Below are positions 26,347 to 35,802 of a stretch of 64,000 nt of DNA, one piece after another. How positions within the stretch are numbered: the first letter of the stretch is position 1; each line of letters begins with the position of its first letter. The translations under genes and the position numbers were made by a program. The DNA comes from Caulobacter sp. FWC2. GTDB taxonomy: Bacteria > Pseudomonadota > Alphaproteobacteria > Caulobacterales > Caulobacteraceae. Where the stretch lies: assembly GCF_002742625.1 (NCBI RefSeq), contig NZ_PEBF01000001.1, positions 4,898,001 through 4,962,000 of the forward strand. Direction: 5' to 3'. The notes below the pieces were generated by a model. That model saw nothing but the letters and a program-made list of their open reading frames with translations. It was not told where the DNA came from and ran no database searches.

Positions 26347-26533
26347 CTTGAAGATCCCCTCATTATTCGACACGCCTGCCGAAGACGGCATGGATGAGCA
26401 TCGTTGAGCGCCGTTTAGCGAAAGTTTTAGAAGGTTTGGTGACGGAAAGGCCACGCCCTCCCCCAAACTGTCATAAACGGCGGATATCGCGGAAGAATTG
26501 GTCATAATTTTCTTACTTGGCTAATTAGGCGTC

Positions 26534-28111
26534 ATGGCAACCGCACACGAATCTTCGACAATTTCGATCGAGTCCCGCGCCTGGCGCCTGACCCTGATGA
26601 TGGTCGCCGCGCTCACGCTCGTGCGGCTGATCGCCCTGTTTTCAACCCCTCTTGAGCTGTACCCGGACGAAGCCCAGTACTGGCTTTGGTCGCGCGAACT
26701 GGCGTTCGGCTACTTCTCCAAGCCGCCGATGATCGCCTGGCTGATCTGGGCCACGACTCATGTCGGCGGCGACGCCGAGGCCTGGGTGCGGCTATCCGCT
26801 CCGCTCCTGCACGGCATGACCGCCCTGGTGGTTCACCGCATCGCCCGCAAGCTCTACGGCGGCTGGAGCGGCCTGGTCGCAGCGGCGATCTACAGCCTGA
26901 TGCCGGGGGTGGTGCTGTCGTCGGGCCTGATGGCCACCGATGCGCCGCTGCTGTTCTTCCTGTCGCTGACGATCTGGGCCTATGTCGCCCTGGCCGAGGA
27001 AACCGCGCCGCGCCGCTACTTCGTCGCCGCCGGCATGGGCGTTGCCCTGGGCCTGGCCTTCCTTTCCAAATACGCAGCCGTCTACGCCCTGGGCAGCATC
27101 GTCATCCACTACGCCATCTCGAAGCCGGCCCGCGATCGGTGGTGCATCGCCGCCGCGGTGCTGTTCGTCACCGCCTTCGTGCTGACCCTGGCCCCCAACT
27201 TCGCCTGGAACGCCAGCCACCATTTCGCGACGGTCAAGCACACGGCCTCCAACGCCAACTGGAATTCGCACCAGCTGTTCAACTTCCGTGAGCTGATCGA
27301 GTTCGTCGGCTCGCAGTTCGGCGTGTTCGGTCCCCTGCCATTCGCCGTTCTGCTGGGCGGCTCGGTCTGGCTGGGGGTGAAGAAGAAGCTTCAGTCGCCG
27401 GACCTGCTGCTGCTGTGCTTCTGCGCCCCGCCGCTGATCATCGTCGCCGGCGAGGCCTTCGTCTCGCGCGCCAACGCCAACTGGGCCGGGGCCGCCTTCG
27501 TCGCGGGGTCGGTGCTGTCGGCCGGCTGGCTGCTGCGCTGGAACGCCCGCCGCTGGCTGATCGCGGGCCTGGCCTTCGAGGCCCTGTTCGCCGCCTTCTT
27601 CGTGGTCTGCATGGTCAATCCCAAGGCCGCCGACGCCGTGGGCCTGTCGAACGGCTTCAAGCGCGTGCGTGGCTGGGACCAGACCGTCCGGGCGATCATC
27701 GAGCGCTCGCGCGAGGAGCAGGCCCTGCGCGGTCCGCTCAGCGCCGTCGCGATGGACGACCGCTTCGTCTACAACGCCGCCGCCTATTACGGCCGCGACT
27801 ATTTCGGTCAGCCGGGCGCGCCCCCCTTGCGGATGTGGGTGCACGAGGCCCATCCGCAGAACCAGGCCGAGACCGAGGCGCCGCTGGACGCCGACTACGG
27901 CCGTCGCGCCCTGATCGTCAGCCTGGAGGGCGGTTACCGGCCCGAGATCGCGCAGGACTTCAAGGCGACATCCGGCATGCAGATCAGCCGCGTGCGCCTC
28001 GACAAGAAGCGCTCGCGCCGGATCGACCTGTTCATCGCGGAGGGTTTCGCGCCCCTGCCCCGCGATCCCGTGACGGGCCTGCCGCCGGAGCCACGGAAAA
28101 CGGCGAAGTAA
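26534..28111 (+). CDS. GT39-type membrane glycosyltransferase
   Basis: A 525-residue polytopic membrane protein of the ArnT/PMT type (GT39/GT83), which transfers a sugar from a lipid-linked donor on the periplasmic side. ELYPDEAQYWLWSRELAFGY near residues 41-60 holds the acidic pair in the first periplasmic loop used for catalysis, followed by KPPMIAWLIW; about ten membrane segments follow and a soluble C-terminal domain of about 150 residues. Acceptor is unknown: lipid A, a protein or a polysaccharide are all possible. It is not linked to a lipid A gene here. Confidence 0.82.
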   Translation: MATAHESSTISIESRAWRLTLMMVAALTLVRLIALFSTPLELYPDEAQYWLWSRELAFGYFSKPPMIAWLIWATTHVGGDAEAWVRLSAPLLHGMTALVVHRIARKLYGGWSGLVAAAIYSLMPGVVLSSGLMATDAPLLFFLSLTIWAYVALAEETAPRRYFVAAGMGVALGLAFLSKYAAVYALGSIVIHYAISKPARDRWCIAAAVLFVTAFVLTLAPNFAWNASHHFATVKHTASNANWNSHQLFNFRELIEFVGSQFGVFGPLPFAVLLGGSVWLGVKKKLQSPDLLLLCFCAPPLIIVAGEAFVSRANANWAGAAFVAGSVLSAGWLLRWNARRWLIAGLAFEALFAAFFVVCMVNPKAADAVGLSNGFKRVRGWDQTVRAIIERSREEQALRGPLSAVAMDDRFVYNAAAYYGRDYFGQPGAPPLRMWVHEAHPQNQAETEAPLDADYGRRALIVSLEGGYRPEIAQDFKATSGMQISRVRLDKKRSRRIDLFIAEGFAPLPRDPVTGLPPEPRKTAK

Positions 28112-28117
28112 CGCCAC

Positions 28118-28213
28118 GGACCTCGCCCTTCGACAGGCTCAGGGTGAGGTCCGAATGCTGGCGCCGCGATAGCCGGCAACCTCATCCTGAGCTTGTCGCA
28201 GGACGAGGTTGCC
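28118..28213. repeat. Pair of palindromic repeats between convergent genes
   Basis: GGACCTC/GAGGTCC (28118-28152) and GGCAACCTC/GAGGTTGCC (28175-28213) each enclose a CCCTTCGACAGGCTCAGGG-type core, in opposite orientation. Such CTTCGACAAGCTCAGG units are common alphaproteobacterial interspersed repeats and may also terminate transcription from both sides. Confidence 0.7.
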
Positions 28214-28226
28214 GCGCCACCGCCCT

Positions 28227-28868
28227 CTAAACCGCCACCTCGAACGCCGCCTCGGTCTTCGACTTCACCTCATCGACGCTCACGCCCGGGGCCAGCTCGA
28301 TCAGCTTCACCGGGGTCTTGCCGCGGTTGATCTCGAAGACGCCCAGCTCGGTGATCAAGAGATCCACGACACCCGCGCCGGTCAGCGGCAGCGAGCACGA
28401 CTTCAATAGCTTGGGCGCGCCGGACTTCTCGCAGTGGTCCATGACCACCACAACGCGCTTGACGCCGGCGACCAGGTCCATGGCCCCGCCCATGCCCTTG
28501 ACCATCTTGCCGGGCACCATCCAGTTGGCCAGATCACCGCTCTCGGAGACCTGCATGCCGCCCAGGATTGACAGGGCGATGTGGCCGCCGCGGATCATGG
28601 CGAAGCTGTCGGCCGAGCTGAAGTACGAGCTCGAATCCAGCTCGGTGATCGTCTGCTTGCCGGCGTTGATCAGGTCGGCGTCCTCTTCGCCCTCATAGGG
28701 GAAGGGGCCCATGCCCAGCATGCCGTTCTCGCTCTGCAGCGTCACGGACATGCCCTCGGGGATGTAATTGGCCACCAGGGTCGGAATGCCGATGCCCAGG
28801 TTAACGTAGAAGCCGTCCTGCAGCTCCTTGGCGGCGCGGGCCGCCATCTCATCGCGGGTCCAGGCCAT
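28227..28868 (-). CDS. scoB: 3-oxoacid CoA-transferase subunit B
   Basis: Beta subunit of a succinyl-CoA:3-ketoacid CoA-transferase, which activates acetoacetate using succinyl-CoA. The 213-residue protein carries the catalytic Glu47 in [20 protein letters not shown] and [15 protein letters not shown] near the start, diagnostic of subunit B. Its ATG overlaps the subunit A stop (TAATG), so the two are coupled. No other ketone-body gene is nearby. AtoDA-type acetate CoA-transferases are related, but the [10 protein letters not shown] and length fit the Sco type. Confidence 0.9.
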   Translation of the reverse strand: MAWTRDEMAARAAKELQDGFYVNLGIGIPTLVANYIPEGMSVTLQSENGMLGMGPFPYEGEEDADLINAGKQTITELDSSSYFSSADSFAMIRGGHIALSILGGMQVSESGDLANWMVPGKMVKGMGGAMDLVAGVKRVVVVMDHCEKSGAPKLLKSCSLPLTGAGVVDLLITELGVFEINRGKTPVKLIELAPGVSVDEVKSKTEAAFEVAV

Positions 28869-29578
28869 TACACGGATTCCTTGGCACGGGTGGTGACGCG
28901 CTCGATGCGCTTCTCGAACTTGGCGCCCTTGACGATGTTGTCGACATAGATGCCAGGCGTGTGGATGGCGTCCTTGTCCAGGGCGCCGATCTCGACCAGC
29001 TGCTCGACCTCGACGACGGTCTTCCTGCCGGCCGTGGCCATCATCGGATTGAAGTTCCGGGCCGTCTTTCGGTAGATCAGGTTGCCCTCGGCGTCGCCCT
29101 TCCAGGCCTTGACGATCGACAGGTCGGCGGTCAGGCCGCGCTCCATCACGTACATCTCGCCGTCGAACTCGCGGACTTCCTTGCCCTCGGCCACCAGGGT
29201 GCCGTAGCCGGTGCGCGTGAAGAAGGCCGGGATGCCCGCCCCGCCCGCACGAATGCGTTCGGCCAGCGTGCCCTGCGGATTGAACTCCAGCTCCAGTTCG
29301 CCGCTGAGGTAGAGCTGTTCGAACAGCTTGTTCTCACCCACATAGGACGAGACCATCTTCTTGATCTGGCGGTTCTCCAGGAGGATCCCCAGGCCGAAGC
29401 CGTCGACGCCGCAATTGTTGGAGACGACCGTGAGGTCCTTCGTTCCCGCCTCGCGGATCGCCGCGATCAGGTTCTCCGGAATGCCGCAGAGGCCAAAGCC
29501 TCCGGCCATGATGGTCATGCCGTCGAACAACAGCCCGGCGAGGGCCTCGACGGCGTCCTTCTTCACCTTGTCGACCAT
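28868..29578 (-). CDS. scoA: 3-oxoacid CoA-transferase subunit A
   Basis: Alpha subunit of the same enzyme, 236 residues. [18 protein letters not shown] at about 27-44 is the family CoA-transferase signature and [18 protein letters not shown] sequence follows. It precedes subunit B with stop and start overlapping. Upstream is an AT-rich gap of about 108 bases shared with the divergent KefF/G-like gene and likely holding both promoters. Confidence 0.9.
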   Translation of the reverse strand: MVDKVKKDAVEALAGLLFDGMTIMAGGFGLCGIPENLIAAIREAGTKDLTVVSNNCGVDGFGLGILLENRQIKKMVSSYVGENKLFEQLYLSGELELEFNPQGTLAERIRAGGAGIPAFFTRTGYGTLVAEGKEVREFDGEMYVMERGLTADLSIVKAWKGDAEGNLIYRKTARNFNPMMATAGRKTVVEVEQLVEIGALDKDAIHTPGIYVDNIVKGAKFEKRIERVTTRAKESV

Positions 29579-29686
29579 GGTGTCTCCCTGTTCCGAACCT
29601 TATACGTCCGGTGTTTGGCGAACCGTGTCGCCCGAGCCGCGAATAAATTCAACCCTTGATGAATTATTTTCCAGAAGGGTCGCCTG

Positions 29687-30283
29687 ATGACCGACGCTAG
29701 CACCGGCTTCGTAGCGCCCGCCACCTCCGGAGTGCTTCTCGTGCTGGCCCATCCGGCGCTTGAACGGTCTCGCGCCAATCGCGCCCTGGCCAAGGCGGCC
29801 AAGGGCCTGTCGGGCGTCACCTTCAAGGACCTCTACGAGATTTATCCGGACTTCGCGGTCGACATCGAGGCCGAGCAGGCGGCTCTGCTGGCTCACGACG
29901 TCATCGCCCTGCAGTTTCCGCTCTACTGGTACTCGACCCCGGCCCTTATGAAGGAGTGGCTGGATCTGGTCTGGCTGCACGGCTTCGCCTATGGCGAAGG
30001 CGGCGAGGCCCTGAAGGGCAAGAAGCTATTCGTGGCCTGCTCCACGGGCGCCAGCGCCAAGGCCTACCATATGCACGGCTACAACCGGTTCAGCATGGAC
30101 GAGTTCCTGCGGCCGCTGGAGCAGACCGCCCACCTGTGCGGCATGGAGTGGGAGACCCCGTTCGTCGTTCATGGCGCTTCCGTGAAAGACGACGCGGCCC
30201 TGAAAGCCGAGGCTGAGCGCTACAAGGCGCGGGTGGCCTCGCTGCTGCCGGCGTCGCGGGTTTCGAACAAGGCGGAGACTTAA
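29687..30283 (+). CDS. KefF/KefG-like flavodoxin-fold NAD(P)H oxidoreductase
   Basis: A 198-residue protein of the NQO1/KefF family. VLLVLAHPALERSRANRAL at about 17-35 is the flavin-binding start, QFPLYWYSTPALMKEWLDL the characteristic central motif, and VACSTGASAKAYHMHG the later conserved region. KefF and KefG are ancillary subunits that sit under Kef potassium efflux systems and are needed for full activity. The gene ends five bases before the KefB/C-like gene, a strong sign of that role. AGAAGGG precedes the ATG. Confidence 0.88.
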   Translation: MTDASTGFVAPATSGVLLVLAHPALERSRANRALAKAAKGLSGVTFKDLYEIYPDFAVDIEAEQAALLAHDVIALQFPLYWYSTPALMKEWLDLVWLHGFAYGEGGEALKGKKLFVACSTGASAKAYHMHGYNRFSMDEFLRPLEQTAHLCGMEWETPFVVHGASVKDDAALKAEAERYKARVASLLPASRVSNKAET

Positions 30284-30288
30284 GGCGC

Positions 30289-32193
30289 ATGGAGAACTTC
30301 CTCACCCAGACCCTGGTCTATCTGGGCGCGGCCGTCGTCTCGGTGCCGATCGCCAAGCGGCTGGGGCTCGGCTCGGTGCTGGGCTATCTGATCGCCGGCG
30401 TCGTCATCGGCCCGTTCGCCCTGGGCTTGGTCGGCGAGCAGGCCGACGTCATGAAGTTCGCCGAGTTCGGCGTCGTCATCCTGCTGTTCCTGATCGGTCT
30501 CGAGGTGCAGCCCTCGATGCTGTGGGACATGCGCAAGGCGATCTTCGGCCTCGGCGGCGCCCAGGTGCTCGGCACGGCCTTGGCCATCGCCGCCGCTTCG
30601 CTGGCGCTGGGCCTGCCCTGGCAGACGGCCCTGGCCGTGGGTCTCGTTCTAGCCATGTCTTCGACCGCGATCGTGCTCCAGACCCTGGACGAGAAAGGGC
30701 TCAGGCAAGGCCCGGTCGGCCGCGCCGCCTTCGGGGTGCTGCTGCTGCAGGATCTGGCGGTCATCCCGATGTTCGCCCTGTTGCCCCTGCTGGCCACGGG
30801 CGCGGCCGGCCATGCGACCGACGGCGGCGGCCATGGCGGCGGGAGTCTCGTGGCCCACCTGCCGATCTGGGCCCAGACCCTGTCGGTGTTCGCCGCCGTG
30901 GGCGGGGTGATCGGCGGCGGCCGCTATCTGGTCCAGCCGTTGTTCCGCTTCATCGCCAAGGCCCGCCTGCGCGAGATCTTCGTCGCCGCCGCCCTGCTGA
31001 TCGTGGTCGCGGTCGCCAGCGTGATGCAGATCGTCGGCCTGTCGCCCGCCCTCGGGGCCTTCCTGGCCGGGGTGGTGCTGGCCGAAAGCGAGTTCCGGCG
31101 CGAGCTGGAAAGCGATATCGAGCCGTTCCGGGGCCTGCTGCTGGGCCTGTTCTTCATCACCGTGGGCGCCGGCGTGAACCTGCCGCTGGTGGCCAGCCGG
31201 CCCCTGCAATTGCTGGGGATCGTCGTCGGCCTGATGGTGCTGAAGTTCATCGTCATGTACGGCATCGCCCGCCTGTTCGGCGCGCCCAAGCGCGGGGCGA
31301 TGGCGGTGGCCACGGCCCTGGCCCAGGGCGGCGAGTTCGCCTTCGTGCTGCTCAGCTTCACGGTCGGCGCGGGGGTGATCGGCGTGCAGTTGGCCGCCCT
31401 GCTGACCGCCGCCGTCGCGGTCTCCATGGCCCTGACGCCGGTGGCGATGATCCTCTACGAGCGGGTTGCGGCCCTGATGGACGCGGCCATTCCCGATGTC
31501 GTCCCCGACACCGGCGACTTCGACGAGGGCGAGCCTGACATCATCATCGCCGGCTTCGGCCGCTTCGGTCAGATCACCGGCCGCCTGCTGCAGGCCAACG
31601 GCTTCAAGTCGACGGTGCTGGACAGCGACATCGAGCAGATCGAACTACTGCAGCGCTTCGGCCGACGGGTGCACTATGGAGACGCCACGCGCCTGGATCT
31701 GCTGCGCGCCGCCGGCGCCGAGCGGGCCAGGATGCTGATCGTCGCCGTGGACGACCGCGAAAAGACCGTCGAACTGGTCGAGACGGCCCGCAAGGCCTTC
31801 CCGAACCTCGTCATCCTGGCTCGCGCCTGGGACCGCCGTCACGCCTACGACCTGCTGGCCAACGGCGCCGACGCGGTCGAGCGCGAGACCTTCGAGTCGG
31901 CCCTGGCCCTCGGCGCCACCGCCTTGCAGAAGCTGGGCTTCCGCGCGCACCGGGCGCACCGGGCGGCCGCCTTCTTCCGTCGCCACGATCGCCGGGTGTT
32001 CGAGGAGCTGCGCCCGATGTGGGGCCAGGAGGAGGCCTATATCCTGGCCTCGCGCGACGCGGCCAAGACCATGGACCGCCTGCTGGACGCCGACCTGCAC
32101 CGCATGCGCCCCGGCGACGCCGGCGGGGCCTGGGACACGGCCAGCCTGGACGAGGAACTGCGCGAGCGGGCCGAGCAGGAGGGGGCGGGGTAG
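30289..32193 (+). CDS. Glutathione-gated potassium efflux protein KefB/KefC-like
   Basis: A 634-residue inner-membrane K+/H+ antiporter. Residues 1-390 form the CPA2 antiporter with about 12 membrane segments (VVILLFLIGLEVQPS, GLVLAMSSTAIVLQTLDEKG, LAQGGEFAFVLLSF). From about 412 comes an RCK/KTN domain with the nucleotide motif IIIAGFGRFGQITGRLLQANG, and a C-terminal tail. Together with the upstream flavin protein it should give the electrophile-triggered efflux that acidifies the cytoplasm during toxic aldehyde stress. A His-rich loop (GHATDGGGHGGG, near residues 168-182) is notable. No terminator follows the stop. Confidence 0.9.
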   Translation: MENFLTQTLVYLGAAVVSVPIAKRLGLGSVLGYLIAGVVIGPFALGLVGEQADVMKFAEFGVVILLFLIGLEVQPSMLWDMRKAIFGLGGAQVLGTALAIAAASLALGLPWQTALAVGLVLAMSSTAIVLQTLDEKGLRQGPVGRAAFGVLLLQDLAVIPMFALLPLLATGAAGHATDGGGHGGGSLVAHLPIWAQTLSVFAAVGGVIGGGRYLVQPLFRFIAKARLREIFVAAALLIVVAVASVMQIVGLSPALGAFLAGVVLAESEFRRELESDIEPFRGLLLGLFFITVGAGVNLPLVASRPLQLLGIVVGLMVLKFIVMYGIARLFGAPKRGAMAVATALAQGGEFAFVLLSFTVGAGVIGVQLAALLTAAVAVSMALTPVAMILYERVAALMDAAIPDVVPDTGDFDEGEPDIIIAGFGRFGQITGRLLQANGFKSTVLDSDIEQIELLQRFGRRVHYGDATRLDLLRAAGAERARMLIVAVDDREKTVELVETARKAFPNLVILARAWDRRHAYDLLANGADAVERETFESALALGATALQKLGFRAHRAHRAAAFFRRHDRRVFEELRPMWGQEEAYILASRDAAKTMDRLLDADLHRMRPGDAGGAWDTASLDEELRERAEQEGAG

Positions 32194-32210
32194 AGCCTGT
32201 CCCGCCCGGA

Positions 32211-33242
32211 TCAAGCCGCGTCCAGGGCCTTCAGCCAGTCCGGCAATCCGCCGGTCGCCGCCTGCTGCACGCTGACCTTGGCCGCAGCGGCGGCGCCTTG
32301 GCCGCGGGCCTCGCCTGGCGTCATGCCGAACCGCGCCTTGAACGCCCGGCTGAAGCTGGACCAGACGGTGAAGCCGTAACGCTCGGCCACCTGGGTCATG
32401 GCCAGAGGCTGGGCGGGGTCCGACAGGGACTCGAACACCCGACGCAGGCGCCGGTTGCGGATGTGCTCGCTGACCCCGCCCAGCGGCGCGAACAGCCGAT
32501 AGAGCGAGGCGCGAGACACGCCGAAACGGCGGCACAGTAGCTCCGCGTCCAGGGCCGGGTCATGCAGGTTGGCGTCGATGAACCGCCGCATCCGGGCGCG
32601 CTGGGTGTCGGCCGCCGCCCGCCGCGTCTCCTCGGCGCGGTGGCCCAGGGTCAGGCCCGCCAGCAGGTCGGTGGTCGCCCGGCCGACGCCATAGGCCTCC
32701 TCCGGCCGCAGGTCGGGCGCCACCCGCATCAGGCTTTCGGCATGGGCCCTCAACAGCGCGGCCCCTGCGGTCTCGCGGCGCAGAACCAGGCCGTGAAGCG
32801 GGTCCAGGTCGATGTCGCGGGCGTCGAAGGCGTCGCGCGGGACGGCCAGATTGATGTTGGTGCAGTGCGCCGCCTCCGACTGGAAGGTGCGGGTCAAGTC
32901 CAGCAGGCAGACGTCGCCCGGCCGGGTGGCGACCTCGCCCTGGCCCGCGCGCCGGCGGTCTTCGCCATCGACGATGATCTGCACCAGGACGAGCTCCAGC
33001 CCGGTGGCGGCGATCTTCCGCGCGTCGCGGCCGTAGCCGAACACGCCCCCGCTCATGTGGGCCTGCCCCAGCAGCATCGAACCGATGTTGAAGCTGTTGA
33101 TGCCCAGGTCTGGTCCCGGCCCGGCCACGTCGCGCAGGCGGATGTCGAACACCGGGGCGATGGCCTGGGCATAGGCCTCGGCGCCTTCGCGGCCCGGGGT
33201 GATCCGGGTGCCGGCCTGGAACTGGGGTAGCGAAGACGGCAT
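32211..33242 (-). CDS. AraC family transcriptional regulator
   Basis: A 343-residue regulator. The first about 225 residues form a sensory domain resembling the AraC-binding-domain-like cupin region (FNIGSMLLGQAHMSGGVFGYGR, RPGDVCLLDLTRTFQ). The C-terminal HTH_18 domain (about 226-325) has RRFGVSRASLYRLFAPLGG and VAERYGFTVWSSFSRAFKARFGMTPGEARG, both AraC helices. Its target is unknown; the 328-base gap upstream holds no recognised divergent gene. ATG at 33242 has no clear ribosome site. Confidence 0.85.
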   Translation of the reverse strand: MPSSLPQFQAGTRITPGREGAEAYAQAIAPVFDIRLRDVAGPGPDLGINSFNIGSMLLGQAHMSGGVFGYGRDARKIAATGLELVLVQIIVDGEDRRRAGQGEVATRPGDVCLLDLTRTFQSEAAHCTNINLAVPRDAFDARDIDLDPLHGLVLRRETAGAALLRAHAESLMRVAPDLRPEEAYGVGRATTDLLAGLTLGHRAEETRRAAADTQRARMRRFIDANLHDPALDAELLCRRFGVSRASLYRLFAPLGGVSEHIRNRRLRRVFESLSDPAQPLAMTQVAERYGFTVWSSFSRAFKARFGMTPGEARGQGAAAAAKVSVQQAATGGLPDWLKALDAA

Positions 33243-33570
33243 TCAAGCAACTCGAACCGACGATACGCGAGCCTCGAGCCAGAGCCCGAATGGGGTCAGC
33301 CGTCAATGTCCTGCGTCAACCGCGGCGCGGAGTCTCAAAATCATGACCCGCCGTCTCAAAGGCGGCAGCCGCCGTTGCTCCGTCCATGACCGGACTCTAC
33401 GGGTCTGCCTGGCACGAAGGCGACGTATCCATTCCCTTGGCGGCGCGCTCGTGCTGAGCGGTCAGGTCCGATCGACCCCATGGTGGGGACTTCGGGTCGG
33501 TCGGACCACCGCGTGAAGACAACCCGACCTCCAAGCGACGCGTGATCCCGCCGATCCCGCGTCGCTTCCT
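33243..33570. other. Intergenic region upstream of the AraC regulator
   Basis: No gene can be supported. Short frames on both strands (for example one from 33396 with MTGLYGSAWHEG) have no family features. An inverted repeat AAGCGACGCG (33533-33542) and CGCGTCGCTT (33558-33567) just downstream of the hydroxylase stop is a likely terminator hairpin. Confidence 0.5.
33533..33567 (-). terminator. Hairpin after the fatty acid hydroxylase gene
   Basis: AAGCGACGCG (33533-33542) and CGCGTCGCTT (33558-33567) are perfect 10-base arms, 3 bases below the hydroxylase stop codon. No strong U-run follows in the minus-strand transcript, so intrinsic termination is uncertain. Confidence 0.5.
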
Positions 33571-34572
33571 TTATTCGGCCGCCTGCAGCGTGGGGCTGGC
33601 GGGCGGACGGAACGCCTCGACGAATGGCGTCGCGAAGCCGCCGGTCAGGCTGTGCGGATCGACGGCGACCGCGCCGAAGGCAAGGTTCCGGGGCCGCTGG
33701 CCCGGCACGTAGAGCGTGCCGAACATCCGGTCCCAGATCGCCAGGCAGCTGCCCAGGTTCTTGCCGAAGTGGGCGGGGTCGGCCGAGTGGTGGATCTGGT
33801 GGTGGGCCGGGCTCATCACCCAGCGACCCAGCGGCCCGAAGGTGATCCAGACGTGCGAGTGTTGCAGGTGGATGATCGTCAGGGCGAAGACCACGAAGAT
33901 CGCGTTCTCGTCGAACAGCCTCGGCGCATGCCAGGCCGGCCCAAAGGCCCAGGCCAGCAGGCCGCCGACGCCGCCGGTGGCCAGGGCCAGGATGTTGGCG
34001 AACTTCAGGGTCTCCATCGGATGGACCCTGAAGGCCGTCATCGGCGTCAGGGCCTCGGCCGTGTGGTGGCTCTTGTGGAACGCCCACAGGAACGGGACCT
34101 TATGGCTCAGCCAGTGGTCGAGCCAGTAGCCCAGTTCATAGGCCAGGAAGCCCAGGACGGTCCCGATGACCGCGACCGGCGGCCAGGGCGCGTGGGGAAA
34201 TAGCGCCGGTCCCGCGTTCTGGACCAGCCAGCCGCCGACCGCCTTGGCGACCGCCCCGCCCGACAGCATGGCCGCGCCGATCAGCAGGCCCACGCACCAG
34301 ACATTGAACACGAAGAAGACGAGGTCGGCGCGGTTTGAGGCTGTCAGCCAGACCTTGCGGGGAAACATCGCCCGCAGCAGCAGGCGCGGCGAGGTCTTGC
34401 GACCCCGCGCCCGGCGGGTCAGTACGATATGGGCGGCGGCGATCAGCAAGGCGCTGCTCAGCGACACCAGCGAGAAGGCCGAGCCCAGCGGCAGCAGCAG
34501 CTTGAGCACCGGCGCGATCAGGCGATGGCCGGCGCCGGGCAGGTCGATTAGAGACGCCAGATCAGCCGGCAT
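33571..34572 (-). CDS. Fatty acid hydroxylase / sterol desaturase family protein
   Basis: A 333-residue integral membrane di-iron enzyme. Histidine motifs WLDHWLSHK, FHKSHHTAEAL and SPAHHQIHHS (in the second half) supply the iron ligands and match the FA_hydroxylase domain. Five or so hydrophobic segments anchor it. The substrate is a lipid, possibly a fatty acid, carotenoid or sterol-like terpenoid. It follows the desaturase gene by 53 bases in the same direction, so the two probably act in one lipid modification. ATG follows GGGGGC. Confidence 0.85.
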   Translation of the reverse strand: MPADLASLIDLPGAGHRLIAPVLKLLLPLGSAFSLVSLSSALLIAAAHIVLTRRARGRKTSPRLLLRAMFPRKVWLTASNRADLVFFVFNVWCVGLLIGAAMLSGGAVAKAVGGWLVQNAGPALFPHAPWPPVAVIGTVLGFLAYELGYWLDHWLSHKVPFLWAFHKSHHTAEALTPMTAFRVHPMETLKFANILALATGGVGGLLAWAFGPAWHAPRLFDENAIFVVFALTIIHLQHSHVWITFGPLGRWVMSPAHHQIHHSADPAHFGKNLGSCLAIWDRMFGTLYVPGQRPRNLAFGAVAVDPHSLTGGFATPFVEAFRPPASPTLQAAE

Positions 34573-34625
34573 TGCGGCCCCCGTGAAACAGGGACCCTTC
34601 CTAGCAAAAAGGCCTCAACCGCCGC

Positions 34626-35693
34626 TTAATGCGCCGGCTGGCCGCCCACGGTCTTCTTGGCGGCGTTCTTCTGGCCCACGCGGCGGAACAGGTTGGCCAG
34701 GGCCTCGAACAGACCCGGTTGAGAGGCCTGATGATAGTGTGAGTCCGCCCCCAAAGCCTCGGCCAGGCGCGCGTGGGCCTTGCCCAGGTTATGGTACGGC
34801 AGGCGCGGCAGCAGGTGGTGCAGGGCGTGGTAACGCAGGCCGACCGGGGCCCACAGCGCCGAGGCCAGGTTCGGCGGCGGCACATTGACCGAGTCGAGGA
34901 ACTGCTCGTCCAGGGTCATCTTGTCGCCCTCGTTGTCCCAGTGGTGGGCGACCAGGGTGCGGGCCTGGTTGAGGAAGGTGGCCAGCGAGAAGATCAGCAG
35001 ACCGGTCAGCAGGGCGCGCAGCGGCAGCACGCCGGCGACCGTGGCGGCGATCACCGCCCACGACCACAGCCAGCAACCGATGTCCTGCAACACCCAGGCG
35101 GTGCGCCAGCGGTTAAGGTCCTCGCGCACGAAGTCGGGATTGATGATCAGGGCCGACAGCTTGGTCTTCAGGTAGCGGCGCAGCGGCGGGACCACGAACG
35201 ACAGCGGGATCAGCACCACCGAGCGCAGGATCACGCCCAGCGGCGCCAGCAGCGCGACGAACAGGAACCCGGCCAGACCCAGCGGCGTGAAGCGCGACAG
35301 CGGCAGGTATTCCGGATCCAGCGCCGTGCCGAAGCGGTCCTTGATGTGGTGGATGTTGTGCACGCCCTCGTACATCAGCGAGGGGGTCATCAGCGGCACG
35401 CCGACCAGGATGTTCCAACCGATGCGGAAGCCCGGGGCCTCGTCGTCGCGGATGTGGGTCAGCTCGTGAATAAAGCTCAGGGCGCGATAGAGGGCCAGCA
35501 CGCTGACAACGCCGGCGCCCAGGCCGATAGCCAGGTTGGCCGTCGTCGCGGCGACGTAGAGCCCCCCCCACATCAGGACGACCGAGACAATCATGTCGAC
35601 CCAGTAGATCGCCGCGTTCGGCGTCATCAGGTCGTCGGCCAGCGCATAGGCCTGCTTGGTCAGACTGACGCCCTGGCTCGTCAACTTGTTCAC
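34626..35693 (-). CDS. Membrane fatty acid desaturase
   Basis: A 355-residue membrane di-iron desaturase. The three histidine boxes HELTH, HNIHH and HALHH are present with the expected order and spacing, among several hydrophobic segments. The start is a GTG at 35693 (encoding MNKLTSQGVS), preceded by GAGG. It lies upstream of the hydroxylase, with which it is likely co-transcribed. The target could be a membrane phospholipid acyl chain or a carotenoid; the sequence alone does not say which. Confidence 0.88.
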   Translation of the reverse strand: MNKLTSQGVSLTKQAYALADDLMTPNAAIYWVDMIVSVVLMWGGLYVAATTANLAIGLGAGVVSVLALYRALSFIHELTHIRDDEAPGFRIGWNILVGVPLMTPSLMYEGVHNIHHIKDRFGTALDPEYLPLSRFTPLGLAGFLFVALLAPLGVILRSVVLIPLSFVVPPLRRYLKTKLSALIINPDFVREDLNRWRTAWVLQDIGCWLWSWAVIAATVAGVLPLRALLTGLLIFSLATFLNQARTLVAHHWDNEGDKMTLDEQFLDSVNVPPPNLASALWAPVGLRYHALHHLLPRLPYHNLGKAHARLAEALGADSHYHQASQPGLFEALANLFRRVGQKNAAKKTVGGQPAH

Positions 35694-35802
35694 TTAGACC
35701 TCGCGCCGTCCACAAACCCGTAAGAGGCATGCGAATTGGCGACGACGCGAGGGAAAAGCAACCGTTTGGATCAAAGGCGCGACAATTCCGCGCCCTTAAG
35801 CG

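Noticed and set aside
26347..26533. Cobalamin-type riboswitch before the TonB receptor
   Set aside because: No B12-box or matching paired elements could be found in the leader.
33199..33516. Plus-strand 105-codon frame and a small MTGLYGSAWHEG frame near the AraC gene
   Set aside because: Neither has a ribosome site or family similarity; both lie in a region with probable regulatory DNA.
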